Origin: Xanthobacter sp. NM-59
GTDB taxonomy: Bacteria > Pseudomonadota > Alphaproteobacteria > Rhizobiales > Xanthobacteraceae
Reading direction: 5' to 3'
Assembly: GCF_021401125.1 (NCBI RefSeq)
Contig: NZ_JACBFQ010000011.1
Coordinates: 62,001-126,000, forward strand
DNA length: 64,000 bases
Both the position numbers and the translations under genes were made by a program. Numbering within the stretch: position 1 is the stretch's first letter; the number at the start of each line of letters is the position of its first letter. The notes below the pieces were generated by a model that saw only the letters and a list, made by a program, of their open reading frames with translations, did not search any database and was not told the origin of the DNA. Shown piece after piece: positions 1 through 8,326 of the stretch.

Positions 1-1
1 G

Positions 2-1084
2 CGCGGATCCTACGTCGCCGACATTCGCGCCGAATACCAGAAGCTGGCCGATGCCCATGCCCGCGCCGATGCCGCCAAGCAGCGCGTGCCTTTGGCCAAG
101 GCGCGCGAGAACGGCCTGAAGCTGGACTTCTCCAATTATGTGCCGCCCAAGCCGAAGATCGTCGGCGCCGAGGTGTTCGAGGATTACGATCTGGCCGACC
201 TCGTGCCCTATATCGACTGGACGCCCTTCTTCCAGTCCTGGGAGCTGACGGGGCGCTATCCGGCCATCCTTCAGGACCCGGTGGTGGGCGAGCCGGCCCG
301 GGCGCTGTTCAACGATGCCCAGGTGATGCTGAAGAAGATGGTGGAGGAAAAGTGGGTGACCGCCCGCGCCGTCATCGGCTTCTGGCCGGCGAATTCGGTG
401 GGCGACGATATCGTGCTGTTCCGCGACGACAGCCGCGCCAATCCGCTCACCACCCTGCACACCCTGCGCCAGCAGCTGGCGAAACGTGAGGGGCGGTTCA
501 ACCTCGCCCTCGCCGACTTCGTGGCGCCCATGGAAAGCGGCGTGGCTGATTATGTGGGCGGCTTCGCGGTGACCGCCGGCATCGGCGAGGACGAGCGGGT
601 GGAGGCCTTCAAGGCGGCCCATGATGACTATTCCGCCATCATGCTGAAGGCGTTGTGCGACCGCCTCGCGGAGGCTTTCGCCGAGCGCATGCACCAGCTC
701 GTACGCACCAAATATTGGGGCTATGCGCCGGATGAGGCGCTCTCCAACGACGAACTGATTGCCGAGACCTATCGCGGCATCCGCCCGGCGCCGGGCTATC
801 CGGCCCAGCCCGATCACACCGAGAAGGGCACACTGTTCTCGCTGCTGCACGCCACCGACGCGGTGGGCATCCGCCTGACGGAGAGCTTCGCCATGTGGCC
901 GGGGGCGGCGGTGTCGGGGCTTTATTTCGCCCATCCGGAGGCCGCCTATTTCGGCGTCGGCCGCATCGAGCGCGATCAGGTGGAGGATTACGCCGCCCGC
1001 AAAGAATGGACGGTGGCGGAAGCCGAGAAGTGGCTCGCCCCCATCCTCAATTACGACCCCGCCCGCCAGGCGGCGGCGGAGTGA
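2..1084 (+). CDS. metH: Methionine synthase (B12-dependent), C-terminal part
   Basis: Cobalamin-dependent methionine synthase makes methionine from homocysteine using methyl-tetrahydrofolate. This is its C-terminal reactivation domain, which binds S-adenosylmethionine to re-methylate oxidised cobalamin. The reading frame is open at the left edge, so the gene starts outside the window. The signature R-P-A-P-G-Y-P (nt 782-802), which contacts AdoMet in this domain, is present, followed by a conserved D-H-T-E-K stretch. The C-terminus is natural, with stop TGA at 1082-1084. A strong hairpin follows immediately. Identification is secure from the domain, although only about 360 of some 1,250 residues are visible. 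Confidence 0.93.
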   Translation, partial: RGSYVADIRAEYQKLADAHARADAAKQRVPLAKARENGLKLDFSNYVPPKPKIVGAEVFEDYDLADLVPYIDWTPFFQSWELTGRYPAILQDPVVGEPARALFNDAQVMLKKMVEEKWVTARAVIGFWPANSVGDDIVLFRDDSRANPLTTLHTLRQQLAKREGRFNLALADFVAPMESGVADYVGGFAVTAGIGEDERVEAFKAAHDDYSAIMLKALCDRLAEAFAERMHQLVRTKYWGYAPDEALSNDELIAETYRGIRPAPGYPAQPDHTEKGTLFSLLHATDAVGIRLTESFAMWPGAAVSGLYFAHPEAAYFGVGRIERDQVEDYAARKEWTVAEAEKWLAPILNYDPARQAAAE

Positions 1085-1086
1085 TG

Positions 1087-1129
1087 GGGCCCACGCCACT
1101 CTGCTTTAGCTACAGAGTGGCGTGGGCCC
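1087..1129 (+). terminator. Perfect 17-bp hairpin after metH
   Basis: The arms 1087-1103 and 1113-1129 are perfectly complementary (17 bp, starting GGGCCCACGCC) around a 9-nt loop. It lies 3 nt after the metH stop codon. No T-run follows, so it may act as a terminator with assistance, as an mRNA 3' stabiliser, or bidirectionally for the leftward genes at 1281-2035. Confidence 0.6.
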
Positions 1130-1280
1130 GCGCGTTCATGATTAGAAATGTAGGGCCTGATCCGCTCCCACTGCGATGCAGGGATCCAAGTATCTCCGCA
1201 TCGTTAAGTGCCTCATCAGCGTGCGCACTCACCTCTTGGCGAGTTCTGTGATCAGATTGAGAGCGGATCCTATCTCTGGC

Positions 1281-1481
1281 CTAGCGGCTGGTACCGTTGG
1301 TCACTTCCCCCGTCTCTGCTGGTTTGGCGTTGTTACCAGCGGGTGCGGGGCCGTGCTGAAGCAGGCGCTTGAGGCGGTTGACGTGGCGAGCGGCGGCTTC
1401 CCCGTCCTTCACCCGCACATTATCAAAGACACGATCGCTAATGTAGCAATCTACATCCTTGAATTTGAGGGCGAGAACCAT
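1281..1481 (-). CDS. Small hypothetical protein, 66 aa
   Basis: I do not recognise this 66-residue protein. It starts MVLALKFKDVDCYISDR and is hydrophilic, with a Lys/Arg-rich middle and no membrane segment or signal peptide. A GGGAG Shine-Dalgarno element lies about 9 nt upstream of the ATG, which supports real translation. It follows the 167-aa gene at 1532-2035 on the same strand with a 50-nt gap, so the two may form an operon running towards the metH terminator. Base composition is less GC-rich than the flanking core genes, hinting at acquired DNA. The frame could still be spurious. Confidence 0.42.
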   Translation of the reverse strand: MVLALKFKDVDCYISDRVFDNVRVKDGEAAARHVNRLKRLLQHGPAPAGNNAKPAETGEVTNGTSR

Positions 1482-1531
1482 GACGACAACTCCCAGTGGA
1501 GTTTGAAATTAGCCGGCCCTTACGGCCGATG

Positions 1532-2035
1532 TCAAATCAAGGCCATGACCCAGAAGGTGCGGCCAATGGGGTCCGAACCTGTCTCAAAGATGGAATATCC
1601 CAATTCTCTCAGATGCACGCTCAACAATTCGTGTTTCACCATGGCCTTAGGAGGGCATAGGCGTGTTTTCGTGACACGGTAGAGCACTCTGGGGCGGACC
1701 TTTCGGATCAAGGTTGAGCAGCTCTCCAACACGACGGGCATCACTAGGCCGCGGATTTGTGACGGAATGTAATTGCGGGCGATATTCCGGTCCTGCGTTG
1801 AAAATGGCGGACTGGGTTCATCCAAAGAGGCGCAGGTCACCGAGAATGAAAATTCATGGAACCATGAGCTGAGTGGGCGAACATGCTGGTTGGTGGTATA
1901 ATTCAACTCACAGTCTATGGACACGATCCGACCCGAGCTTCGGCACAGCGCGATGGGCACAACCGTCGAATAGTCGCGACCATCACCTTCCATGTCTATT
2001 TCGGATGGCACGTGATCAATGAGAGGCTCGAACAT
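1532..2035 (-). CDS. Hypothetical protein, 167 aa
   Basis: This is an unrecognised protein of 167 residues with no signal peptide or transmembrane helix. The sequence is mixed in composition (several Cys, Trp and Tyr) and reads like a folded cytosolic protein rather than a GC-rich artefact frame. The N-terminus begins MFEPLIDHVPSEIDMEGDG; I see no convincing ribosome-binding site before the ATG, and the Met at residue 15 is an alternative start. It sits upstream of the 66-aa gene on the same strand. Both occupy a lower-GC pocket between metH and a methyltransferase-like gene, consistent with a small inserted cassette. No function is assigned. Confidence 0.5.
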   Translation of the reverse strand: MFEPLIDHVPSEIDMEGDGRDYSTVVPIALCRSSGRIVSIDCELNYTTNQHVRPLSSWFHEFSFSVTCASLDEPSPPFSTQDRNIARNYIPSQIRGLVMPVVLESCSTLIRKVRPRVLYRVTKTRLCPPKAMVKHELLSVHLRELGYSIFETGSDPIGRTFWVMALI

Positions 2036-2138
2036 CAGAATTAAAGCAAGGGATTATACGCTTTTTGCGTGTACCATCTCAACCAACGATTCGCTACGGG
2101 CGGAATGTCAGCGTCGTGCCTGCGTGCGTTGACTTTAT

Positions 2139-2657
2139 TCATGGCGGCGGCGGAGTGAGGGGGCCGATCCAGCGCGGCACCCGCGCCGCATAGGCGGCAA
2201 AGGCCGGGCCGAACTTCGCCGCGAGGTGCCTTTCCTCGCGGCGGGCGGCCAGATGATCGGTGGCGAGGGCGGCAAGGAGCGCCGCCCCTATCAGCCATCC
2301 ATTGAAAAAGGCGAGCCCCAGCCCCGCCACCAGCAGCGTGTTGCCCAGATAGATGGGGTTGCGCGAGAGCGCGAACGGGCCGTTCGTGACCAGATGGTCG
2401 GCGCCTCGGTTCGGCAGGACATTGGTGTGGGCGCGATAGAGGGTGAAGATCGCCGACAGGTCGAGCCCCAGCCCGAGGGCCGCCACCAGCGCCCCCGCAA
2501 TGCGCACCGGCAACCCCGCCAGCGCCGAGGGCCAACCCAGCGGCGCCAGCCAGCCGAGGCCCAGGCCGGCCACCAGGGCGGCGCCGTAGATCAGCGGCGG
2601 CCACGGCACCCGGTTCGGGCGCAGCGCGGTTTCATCAGGCTTCAGTTTCTCAGCCAT
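2139..2657 (-). CDS. Isoprenylcysteine carboxyl methyltransferase-like membrane protein
   Basis: This is a 172-aa membrane protein of the ICMT/phospholipid methyltransferase-like family, which uses AdoMet at the membrane. Hydrophobic helices lie at about residues 20-40, 50-72 and 103-133. The family signature is visible: S-R-N-P-I-Y-L-G near residues 98-105, then E-E-R-H-L near 141-145 and a C-terminal Y-x-x-x-V-P-R-W. The frame is open further upstream, but I chose the ATG at 2657 because an ideal AGGAGG lies 7-8 nt before it. The bacterial substrate is usually unknown, and nothing here defines it. It is divergent from the YeeE operon. Confidence 0.8.
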   Translation of the reverse strand: MAEKLKPDETALRPNRVPWPPLIYGAALVAGLGLGWLAPLGWPSALAGLPVRIAGALVAALGLGLDLSAIFTLYRAHTNVLPNRGADHLVTNGPFALSRNPIYLGNTLLVAGLGLAFFNGWLIGAALLAALATDHLAARREERHLAAKFGPAFAAYAARVPRWIGPLTPPPP

Positions 2658-2770
2658 GCCGTTGCCTCCTGCTTTGCCCCCTGGCGGGCGGCGGTCGCGC
2701 GGACCCATGACGATGTCCCCCATTTGCGGCGGGCCGTCATGGGGGGCATCGCCATTCTGCCCTTGCGAAA

Positions 2771-2805
2771 ACATTCAAAACATATAATTTCATATGATTG
2801 AATGT
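2771..2805. promoter_or_regulatory. AT-rich palindromic operator upstream of the YeeE/SQR operon
   Basis: Outer arms ACATTCAA (2771-2778) and TTGAATGT (2798-2805) enclose inner arms CATAT (2781-2785) and ATATG (2792-2796), all centred near 2788. The stretch is far more AT-rich than its surroundings and lies 65 nt upstream of the first YeeE start. The layout resembles operators of ArsR-type sulfur-responsive repressors such as BigR/SqrR, whose known targets include YeeE and sulfide-oxidation genes. That link is inference; no such regulator is encoded nearby. Confidence 0.55.
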
Positions 2806-2869
2806 ATATCGTCGGGACCGTGGCCGGCCGCAACCCCGGCATCGTCCGTGTCCCGCAGGGAGAAACCCC

Positions 2870-3397
2870 ATGCGTGCCTGTTCCCTCAAGCAGAAGGCGT
2901 GGTCGCCATATCTGGCCGGCATCATCATCGGCCTGCTGCAGGTTCCCGCCTTCCTCCTCATCTCCACGGCCCTCGGGGCCTCGTCATCCTATGTGACGGT
3001 GGGGGGCTACATCGCTTCCCTGTTCGATCCTTCCATTGTTGAGATCGATTATGTGGCCAAGCACGTGGCGGCCACGGGCAAGAACTGGTGGCAGGTGGCC
3101 CTGGTGGCCGGCGTCGCCATCGGCGCCTTCATCTCCATGAAGCTTTCGGGCGCCAAGCGGAAGGCCGTCTCCCCCATCTGGAGCCGGGCGCTCGGCACTT
3201 CCAGCCGGCCGGTGCGCTATGCGGTGGCCTTCGGCGCCGGCTTCCTGATGCTGTTCGGTGCCCGCGTGGCCGATGGCTGCACCTCCGGCCACGGTTTGTC
3301 CGGCATGGCGCAGATGGCGGTGTCGTCCACCATCGCCGTGGCCTTCATGTTCGTGGGTGGCATCGCCACCGCCTTCCTCGTCCTGCGCCGCATCTGA
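2870..3397 (+). CDS. YeeE/YedE family membrane protein (first of pair)
   Basis: This 175-aa integral membrane protein belongs to the YeeE/YedE (TsuA-like) family, members of which move thiosulfate or other sulfur species across the inner membrane. Helices are visible near residues 13-35, 75-92, 117-131 and 149-170. The conserved motif G-A-R-x-A-D-G-C-T-S-G-H-G is present at about 130-142, with Cys137 as the family's sulfur-relay cysteine. The ATG at 2870 follows an AGGGAGA Shine-Dalgarno. It is a half-length protein; the second gene 24 nt downstream supplies the other half, as in split YeeE pairs. It is probably expressed from the palindromic promoter region at 2771-2805. Confidence 0.85.
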   Translation: MRACSLKQKAWSPYLAGIIIGLLQVPAFLLISTALGASSSYVTVGGYIASLFDPSIVEIDYVAKHVAATGKNWWQVALVAGVAIGAFISMKLSGAKRKAVSPIWSRALGTSSRPVRYAVAFGAGFLMLFGARVADGCTSGHGLSGMAQMAVSSTIAVAFMFVGGIATAFLVLRRI

Positions 3398-3421
3398 ACG
3401 CGCCCGCCAAGGAGAACTCAC

Positions 3422-4048
3422 ATGTCTGTTTTTCCGGCCGTTCTCATCGGTCTTGCCATGGGCATCGTGTTCGGCTTCGCCTTCGAGAAGGCGCGGGTGT
3501 TCGAGCCCGGCATGATCGTGGGGCAGATGCAGTTCCGCAACTTCACCATGCTCAAGGTGTTCCTCACGGCGGTCGCCACCGGCGCGGTGGTGCTGGCCGT
3601 GCTGCACGGCTTCGGCCTCATCAAGCTGTCGCCCAAGCCCACTTTTTATGCGGCTGACGTGCTCGGCGGGCTGGCGCTGGGCGCGGGCATCACTTTGGCG
3701 GGGGCCTGCCCCGGCACCATCCTGGCGCAGATCGGCGCCGGCTATCGCGATGCGCTCTTCACCCTGCTGGGCGGTCTCGCCGGCGCGGTGGCCTTCAGCT
3801 ATGCCGACCCGATGCTGACGCCTCTCCTGTTCACCGGCGGGCCGGGCAAGATCACCTTCATGGACCTCACCGGCGTATCGTACACGGTGCTCGCCATCGG
3901 CCTTGCGGTGGTGCTGGCGGTGGTTCTGGTGCTCCTGGAGCGCTGGCGTCCCTGGCGCGCCGATCTGGGCGCCGACGTGGATGGTGATTTCGGCGCGGCC
4001 GATACGACGACGGCCGCCAATGTGACGCGTCTCAAGGCGGCGGAGTGA
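3422..4048 (+). CDS. YeeE/YedE family membrane protein (second of pair)
   Basis: This is the second YeeE/YedE half-protein, 208 aa. It has hydrophobic helices near residues 4-20, 45-65, 78-97 and 115-130, and a last helix near 165-185. The motif G-A-G-I-T-L-A-G-A-C-P-G-T at about 87-99 carries the conserved cysteine (Cys96). It probably pairs with the preceding protein to form one channel for thiosulfate or a related sulfur anion. An AAGGAGA ribosome-binding site lies 7 nt upstream of the ATG. Its stop overlaps the next gene's ATG by one base (TGATG), so the flavoprotein is likely translationally coupled. Confidence 0.85.
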   Translation: MSVFPAVLIGLAMGIVFGFAFEKARVFEPGMIVGQMQFRNFTMLKVFLTAVATGAVVLAVLHGFGLIKLSPKPTFYAADVLGGLALGAGITLAGACPGTILAQIGAGYRDALFTLLGGLAGAVAFSYADPMLTPLLFTGGPGKITFMDLTGVSYTVLAIGLAVVLAVVLVLLERWRPWRADLGADVDGDFGAADTTTAANVTRLKAAE

Positions 4049-5223
4049 TGGCCATGAATGCCAATGCTCCGAACGCCGGCCCGGAGGGCGACCGCCACAT
4101 CGTCATCCTGGGGGCGGGGTTTGCCGCCCTCACCGCCGTGCGTGAGCTGCGGCGGCAGAACGTGACCGCGCGCATCACCGTGGTTTCGCCCTCCGACGAG
4201 CTGATCTACGCGCCGAGCCTCATCTGGATCCCCGCGGGCCTGCGCAAGGGGGACGACCTGAGGGTGCCGCTGGCCGGCTTCTTCGCGCGCCACAAGGTCG
4301 AGCATGTCAAGGCGCGGGTGGAAGGCGTCACCCATGGCGGGCGCATCGTGGAGACCTCCCAGGGGCCGGTCGCCAACGATCTGCTGCTCATCGCCACCGG
4401 CGGGCGCTATATCCGCAAGCTGCCGGGCATCGAGAACGCCATCATTCCCTGTGAGGGCATCGCAGCTGCGGAGGCGGCCCGCGATCGCGTCGCGGCCCTA
4501 GAGCAGGGCACGGTGGCCATCGGCTTCGGCGGCAATCCCAACGAGCCGGCGGCGGTGCGCGGCGGGCCCATGTTCGAGTTCCTGTTCGGTCTTGACACGC
4601 TGCTGCGCCGCCAGGGCCGGCGGGACAAGATCGAGCTGGTCTTTTTCAACCCGTCAAAGGAGCCGGGGCAGCGCCTCGGCCCCAAGGCGGTGGGGGCGCT
4701 GCTGAAGCAGATGGAGCAGCGCGGCATCAAGACCCATCTTGGGCACAAAATGGCGCGCTTCGATCCCGACCGGGTGGTGACCGAAGGCGGCGAGTTCCCC
4801 GCCGATGTCATCCTCTTCATGCCCGGCCTGACGGGCCCCGCCTGGCTCGACAAGACCGACCTGCCCAAATCGCCCGGCGGCTTCGTCCAGGCGAGCGAGA
4901 CCTGCGCCGTGCCGGGTCTCCAGCGGGTTTATGTGGCGGGCGATTCAGGCTCCTTCCCGGGGCCGGACTGGATGCCCAAGCAGGCCCATCAGGCGGATCT
5001 CCAGGCGGTGGCGGCGGCCCGCAACATGGCGGCTGAGCTGAAGGGGCTGGCGCCCACGGCGGTGTTCAAGCCGGAGCTGGTGTGCATCGTCGACACCCTC
5101 GACGCCGGCATGCTGGTGTTCCGAGACATGAAGCGCAACCTTGCCCTGCCGCGCTTCGCCGGCTTCCACCTGCTGAAGAAGATGTTCGAGGCCCACTACC
5201 TCAAGGCGTATCGAGCTGCGTGA
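4048..5223 (+). CDS. SQR-like FAD-dependent pyridine nucleotide-disulfide oxidoreductase
   Basis: This flavoprotein of 391 aa resembles the sulfide:quinone oxidoreductase/flavocytochrome c sulfide dehydrogenase group. An N-terminal Rossmann motif G-A-G-F-A-A lies at residues 22-27, and the second FAD-binding stretch V-Y-V-A-G-D lies in the C-terminal third. Cysteines in I-I-P-C-E-G and E-L-V-C-I-V are candidates for the redox pair, but I cannot confirm the three-cysteine pattern of true SQR. Position directly behind two sulfur transporters supports a role in oxidising sulfide or persulfide. The start at 4048 overlaps the upstream stop; ATG 4054 is an alternative. Its 3' end overlaps the convergent rsmA by 23 bp. 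Confidence 0.84.
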   Translation: MAMNANAPNAGPEGDRHIVILGAGFAALTAVRELRRQNVTARITVVSPSDELIYAPSLIWIPAGLRKGDDLRVPLAGFFARHKVEHVKARVEGVTHGGRIVETSQGPVANDLLLIATGGRYIRKLPGIENAIIPCEGIAAAEAARDRVAALEQGTVAIGFGGNPNEPAAVRGGPMFEFLFGLDTLLRRQGRRDKIELVFFNPSKEPGQRLGPKAVGALLKQMEQRGIKTHLGHKMARFDPDRVVTEGGEFPADVILFMPGLTGPAWLDKTDLPKSPGGFVQASETCAVPGLQRVYVAGDSGSFPGPDWMPKQAHQADLQAVAAARNMAAELKGLAPTAVFKPELVCIVDTLDAGMLVFRDMKRNLALPRFAGFHLLKKMFEAHYLKAYRAA

Positions 5224-6088
5224 GCGGCCCCCAGGGCACGTTGCCCCGGCCCTGCGCATAGGCATTGGCCAAGGCAACGAAGCCTTGAACATCGATCTCC
5301 TCCGCCCGCGCGGTCTCGGCCACGCCGGCGGCGGCAAGCAGGGGGAAGGGGTCCACCCCCAGCGACTTCAGGCTCTGCCGCAGCATCTTGCGGCGCTGGC
5401 CGAAAGCGGCTTCCGTCACCCGTTCCAGGGACGAGAGGGCGCAGGGCAGAGGCTCGGCCCGGGGCACCAGATGCACCACCGAGGAGGTGACCTTGGGCGG
5501 TGGCACGAAGGCGGAAGGCGCCACATCGAAGGCAATGCGCGCGGTGGTGCGCCAGCCGGCCAGCACCGCCAGCCGCCCATAGACCTTCGAGCCCGGCGCC
5601 GCCACGATGCGCTCGGCCACCTCCTTCTGGAACATCAGCGTCAGCGAGCCGAACCAGGGCGGCCAGGGGTCCGTGGAGAGCCAGCCCACCAGCAGCAGGG
5701 TGGCGACATTATAGGGCAGGTTCGCCACCACCCGCGCAGGCCCCTCGCCGATGAGGGGGCGCACATCCACCTTCAGGGCATCGCCCTGGATGACCTCCAG
5801 GCGGCCCGGATAATGCTCCGAAATCTCCGCCAGGGCGCCGAGGCAGCGCGGGTCGCGCTCGATGGCGATCACCTTCTTCGCCCCGAGCGCCAGCAGCGCC
5901 CGGGTGAGGCCGCCGGGGCCGGGGCCCACTTCCACCACCGTTACGTCCTCCAGCGGCCCGGAGGCGCGGGCGATGCGGCCGGTGAGGTTGAGGTCCAGCA
6001 GGAAGTTCTGGCCCAGGGACTTCTGGGCGGACAGGCCATGGCGGCGGATGACATCGCGCAGCGGCGGCAGGTCGTCGAGGGCACTCAC
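5201..6088 (-). CDS. rsmA: 16S rRNA (adenine1518-N6/adenine1519-N6)-dimethyltransferase
   Basis: RsmA (KsgA) dimethylates two adjacent adenines in the 3' terminal helix of 16S rRNA late in 30S assembly. All hallmarks are visible: [10 protein letters not shown] near residues 23-32, the AdoMet loop E-V-G-P-G-P-G-G-L near 53-61, acidic I-E-R-D, and the catalytic N-L-P-Y-N at 123-127. The length of 295 aa is normal. It is the last gene of the leftward lptF-lptG-lptD-surA-pdxA-rsmA run; its ATG overlaps the pdxA stop by 4 nt (ATGA). Its end overlaps the convergent flavoprotein gene. Confidence 0.97.
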   Translation of the reverse strand: MSALDDLPPLRDVIRRHGLSAQKSLGQNFLLDLNLTGRIARASGPLEDVTVVEVGPGPGGLTRALLALGAKKVIAIERDPRCLGALAEISEHYPGRLEVIQGDALKVDVRPLIGEGPARVVANLPYNVATLLLVGWLSTDPWPPWFGSLTLMFQKEVAERIVAAPGSKVYGRLAVLAGWRTTARIAFDVAPSAFVPPPKVTSSVVHLVPRAEPLPCALSSLERVTEAAFGQRRKMLRQSLKSLGVDPFPLLAAAGVAETARAEEIDVQGFVALANAYAQGRGNVPWGPLTQLDTP

Positions 6089-7122
6089 GCGGAATGGGCT
6101 TTCTGGAAAAGGGCTTCGTTCTCGGCAAGGCGGCGGGCAAGCCGCAGCGCCGCCATCAGGCTGGCCGGATTGGCGCGGCCGGTGCCGGCAATGTCGAACG
6201 CCGTGCCGTGGTCGGGTGAGGTGCGGATGAAGGGCAGGCCCAGCGTCACGTTCACCCCGTCATGGAACGCCAGGGTCTTGGCCGGAATGAGCACCTGATC
6301 GTGATACATGCCCACCACGACGTCATAGCTGGCGCGGGCCTCGGGATGGAACAGGGTGTCGGCCGGCAGCGGGCCGCGTGCGTCGATGCCCTCGGCCTTG
6401 AGCTGGGCGACCGCCGGGCGCACCACCTCCTCGTCCTCGCGGCCGAGGGTGCCGCTTTCCCCCGCATGGGGGTTGAGACCGGCGAAGGCGATGCGCGGCG
6501 CCGACAGGCCGAACCGCCGGCGCAGATCGGCGGCGAGGATGTGCCCGGTGTCGAGCAGCAGATCGATGGTGACGAGCTCCGGCACCTGCTTCAGGGGCAC
6601 ATGGATGGTGGCCGGCACCACCGCCAGCAACGGCGACCAGATCATCATCACGGCGCGGGGCGGCTCACCGGCCGCTCCTTCCCCTGCGCGGGCGGCGAGA
6701 TATTCGGTGTGGCCGGGGAAGGGAAAGCCGGCGGCGTACATCACCGATTTCGCGAGGGGACACGTGACCATGGCTGCGGCGGAACCGGCGCGCACCAGAT
6801 CGACAGCCGCGTCGAGGCTTGCCTGAACGGCGGCGGCGCTCGTGGCGTCGGGAACACCGGGAGCAGCGGTCGCCCGTGGGCCGGTGGGCACGACGGGCAG
6901 CGCGTCAGGAAACGCCTCCGCCGCCTGGGCGGGCGCGCAGGCGGCGATGGGCACGTTCAGCCCCAGCAGGCGTGCGCGGGCGGCGAGGAGCTCGGGATCG
7001 CCGGCCACGAAGAAGGTGGGCAACTGGTCCCGGGCGCACCACGCCTTCAGGGCCAACTCGGGGCCGACGCCGGCCGGCTCTCCGGCGGTCAGTACCAGAG
7101 GGGGCAAGGCCGGGCTGCTCAT
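6085..7122 (-). CDS. pdxA: 4-hydroxythreonine-4-phosphate dehydrogenase
   Basis: PdxA oxidises 4-phosphohydroxy-L-threonine in the DXP-dependent pathway to pyridoxal 5'-phosphate. The 345-aa protein begins [18 protein letters not shown]. It shows the family motifs [16 protein letters not shown] (metal ligand His138) and [10 protein letters not shown], holding another metal-binding His. The reading frame extends upstream, but the ATG at 7122 overlaps the surA stop by one base and gives the standard length. The surA-pdxA-rsmA order is conserved in many proteobacteria and ties cofactor synthesis to envelope and ribosome maintenance genes in one transcript. Confidence 0.97.
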   Translation of the reverse strand: MSSPALPPLVLTAGEPAGVGPELALKAWCARDQLPTFFVAGDPELLAARARLLGLNVPIAACAPAQAAEAFPDALPVVPTGPRATAAPGVPDATSAAAVQASLDAAVDLVRAGSAAAMVTCPLAKSVMYAAGFPFPGHTEYLAARAGEGAAGEPPRAVMMIWSPLLAVVPATIHVPLKQVPELVTIDLLLDTGHILAADLRRRFGLSAPRIAFAGLNPHAGESGTLGREDEEVVRPAVAQLKAEGIDARGPLPADTLFHPEARASYDVVVGMYHDQVLIPAKTLAFHDGVNVTLGLPFIRTSPDHGTAFDIAGTGRANPASLMAALRLARRLAENEALFQKAHSA

Positions 7123-8042
7123 CAGCGGCGATATTGGATGAGGGCGCTCTTGCGCAGCTCGTCCAGCAGCTTCTTGGAGGCGGAGTTGAATTGCTTGTTG
7201 GACAGCTCGTCCTTGATCTCGCGCTTCTGCGAGCTCTCGCCGCGCACCTGCCGCTTGTCGCACACCGCGAAGGTTTCCACGCCGGACTGGCTGACTTCCG
7301 GTGGGGTCAGTTTCCCCACGGCGGTCTGGTCGAGAATCTTCTGCAGGTTCGGCGGCATGTCGGACGACAGGCGCAGCACCTGCGGGCGCACCACCACCTC
7401 CCGGAGTGACTTGGCGGCGGCAAGGCCGCTTTCGCAACCGTTGAAGCGGGAGCGGAAGGCGTTCGCCTCCTGCAGGCGGGCGCCATAATTGTTGGAGTTA
7501 CGGGGCACCACAAAGATGATCGGATACAGCACGTACTCGGTGGAGACGAGGCTGGTCTCGCCCCGGCGCTGAAGGGCGGCCGCGATGTCGGCATCGCGAA
7601 TCATCACGTTGCCGGAGCGGCTGCGCACATACTGGCTCCAGATGTAATCGGCGGCGAGCTTGGTCTTGAACGCCTGCGCGTCAAGGCCCGCCTGGGCCAG
7701 GCCCTGGGTGAGCTGTTCCGGCGTGCGGCCGGAGCGCTCGGCCACCGACGCATACATGCGGTCGATGTCCTTTTGCTCAATATCCGATTGCAGCTTGCGC
7801 GCCTGCTGGATCTTCAGCCGGTCGTCGATGACCTCCTGCAGGGCCTCCTTGGCGGAGATGCTCTTCTTGTCGAGAAGAGAATGCAGGCGCTGGCGCTGGG
7901 TGACGTCATAGGAGGTGATCGGCTCGCCGTTCACCATCACCACGATCTGCTGGGCGCGCGCGGAAAGGCCGGAGCCCAGGACGGCAGCCAGCAGGCTGAA
8001 TGCGAAGACGATCGCAGAGGCGAGGCGGGGAGGAATGCGCAT
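7122..8042 (-). CDS. SurA-like periplasmic peptidyl-prolyl isomerase/chaperone
   Basis: This protein of 306 aa has a signal peptide (R-I-P-P-R-L then a hydrophobic core, cleavage after A-R-A). It is followed by a SurA N-terminal chaperone domain with V-N-G-E-P-I-T-S-Y-D-V and E-V-I-D-D-R-L-K. SurA escorts unfolded outer-membrane proteins, including LptD, across the periplasm. The C-terminal half is only loosely like a parvulin domain, so isomerase activity is uncertain. ATG 8042 was chosen because an AAAGGA element lies just upstream and the signal peptide starts directly there. The adjacent lptD gene encodes a known SurA client. Confidence 0.86.
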   Translation of the reverse strand: MRIPPRLASAIVFAFSLLAAVLGSGLSARAQQIVVMVNGEPITSYDVTQRQRLHSLLDKKSISAKEALQEVIDDRLKIQQARKLQSDIEQKDIDRMYASVAERSGRTPEQLTQGLAQAGLDAQAFKTKLAADYIWSQYVRSRSGNVMIRDADIAAALQRRGETSLVSTEYVLYPIIFVVPRNSNNYGARLQEANAFRSRFNGCESGLAAAKSLREVVVRPQVLRLSSDMPPNLQKILDQTAVGKLTPPEVSQSGVETFAVCDKRQVRGESSQKREIKDELSNKQFNSASKKLLDELRKSALIQYRR

Positions 8043-8326
8043 GGTCCTTTCCGAAGCACGGCGTGCGATGACGACGGGCCGAAACGCAGAAAATGAGCCA
8101 GTGGCACCCTTCCGGCGTTTTGCCGTTGTCTCCAGGTCGTGTGGCGGCAATGGGGCCGGGCGCAGGCCCTGGAGGCCGGGTGCGCCACCATCCGCTGCCA
8201 CCGGCGAAGGCCCGCCTCTCGCCGGGCCATGCCGGGCGGCCGGTCACACCGGACACCCGCGCGGATACGAAAGTCGCATCCACGCGACAAATCTAGCCGT
8301 AAGCCGCGGCCCGCTCAAGGCGCAGA

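Noticed and set aside
2226-2801. Long plus-strand open frame opposite the ICMT-like gene
   Set aside because: It is antisense to a gene with a clear family match and an ideal ribosome-binding site.
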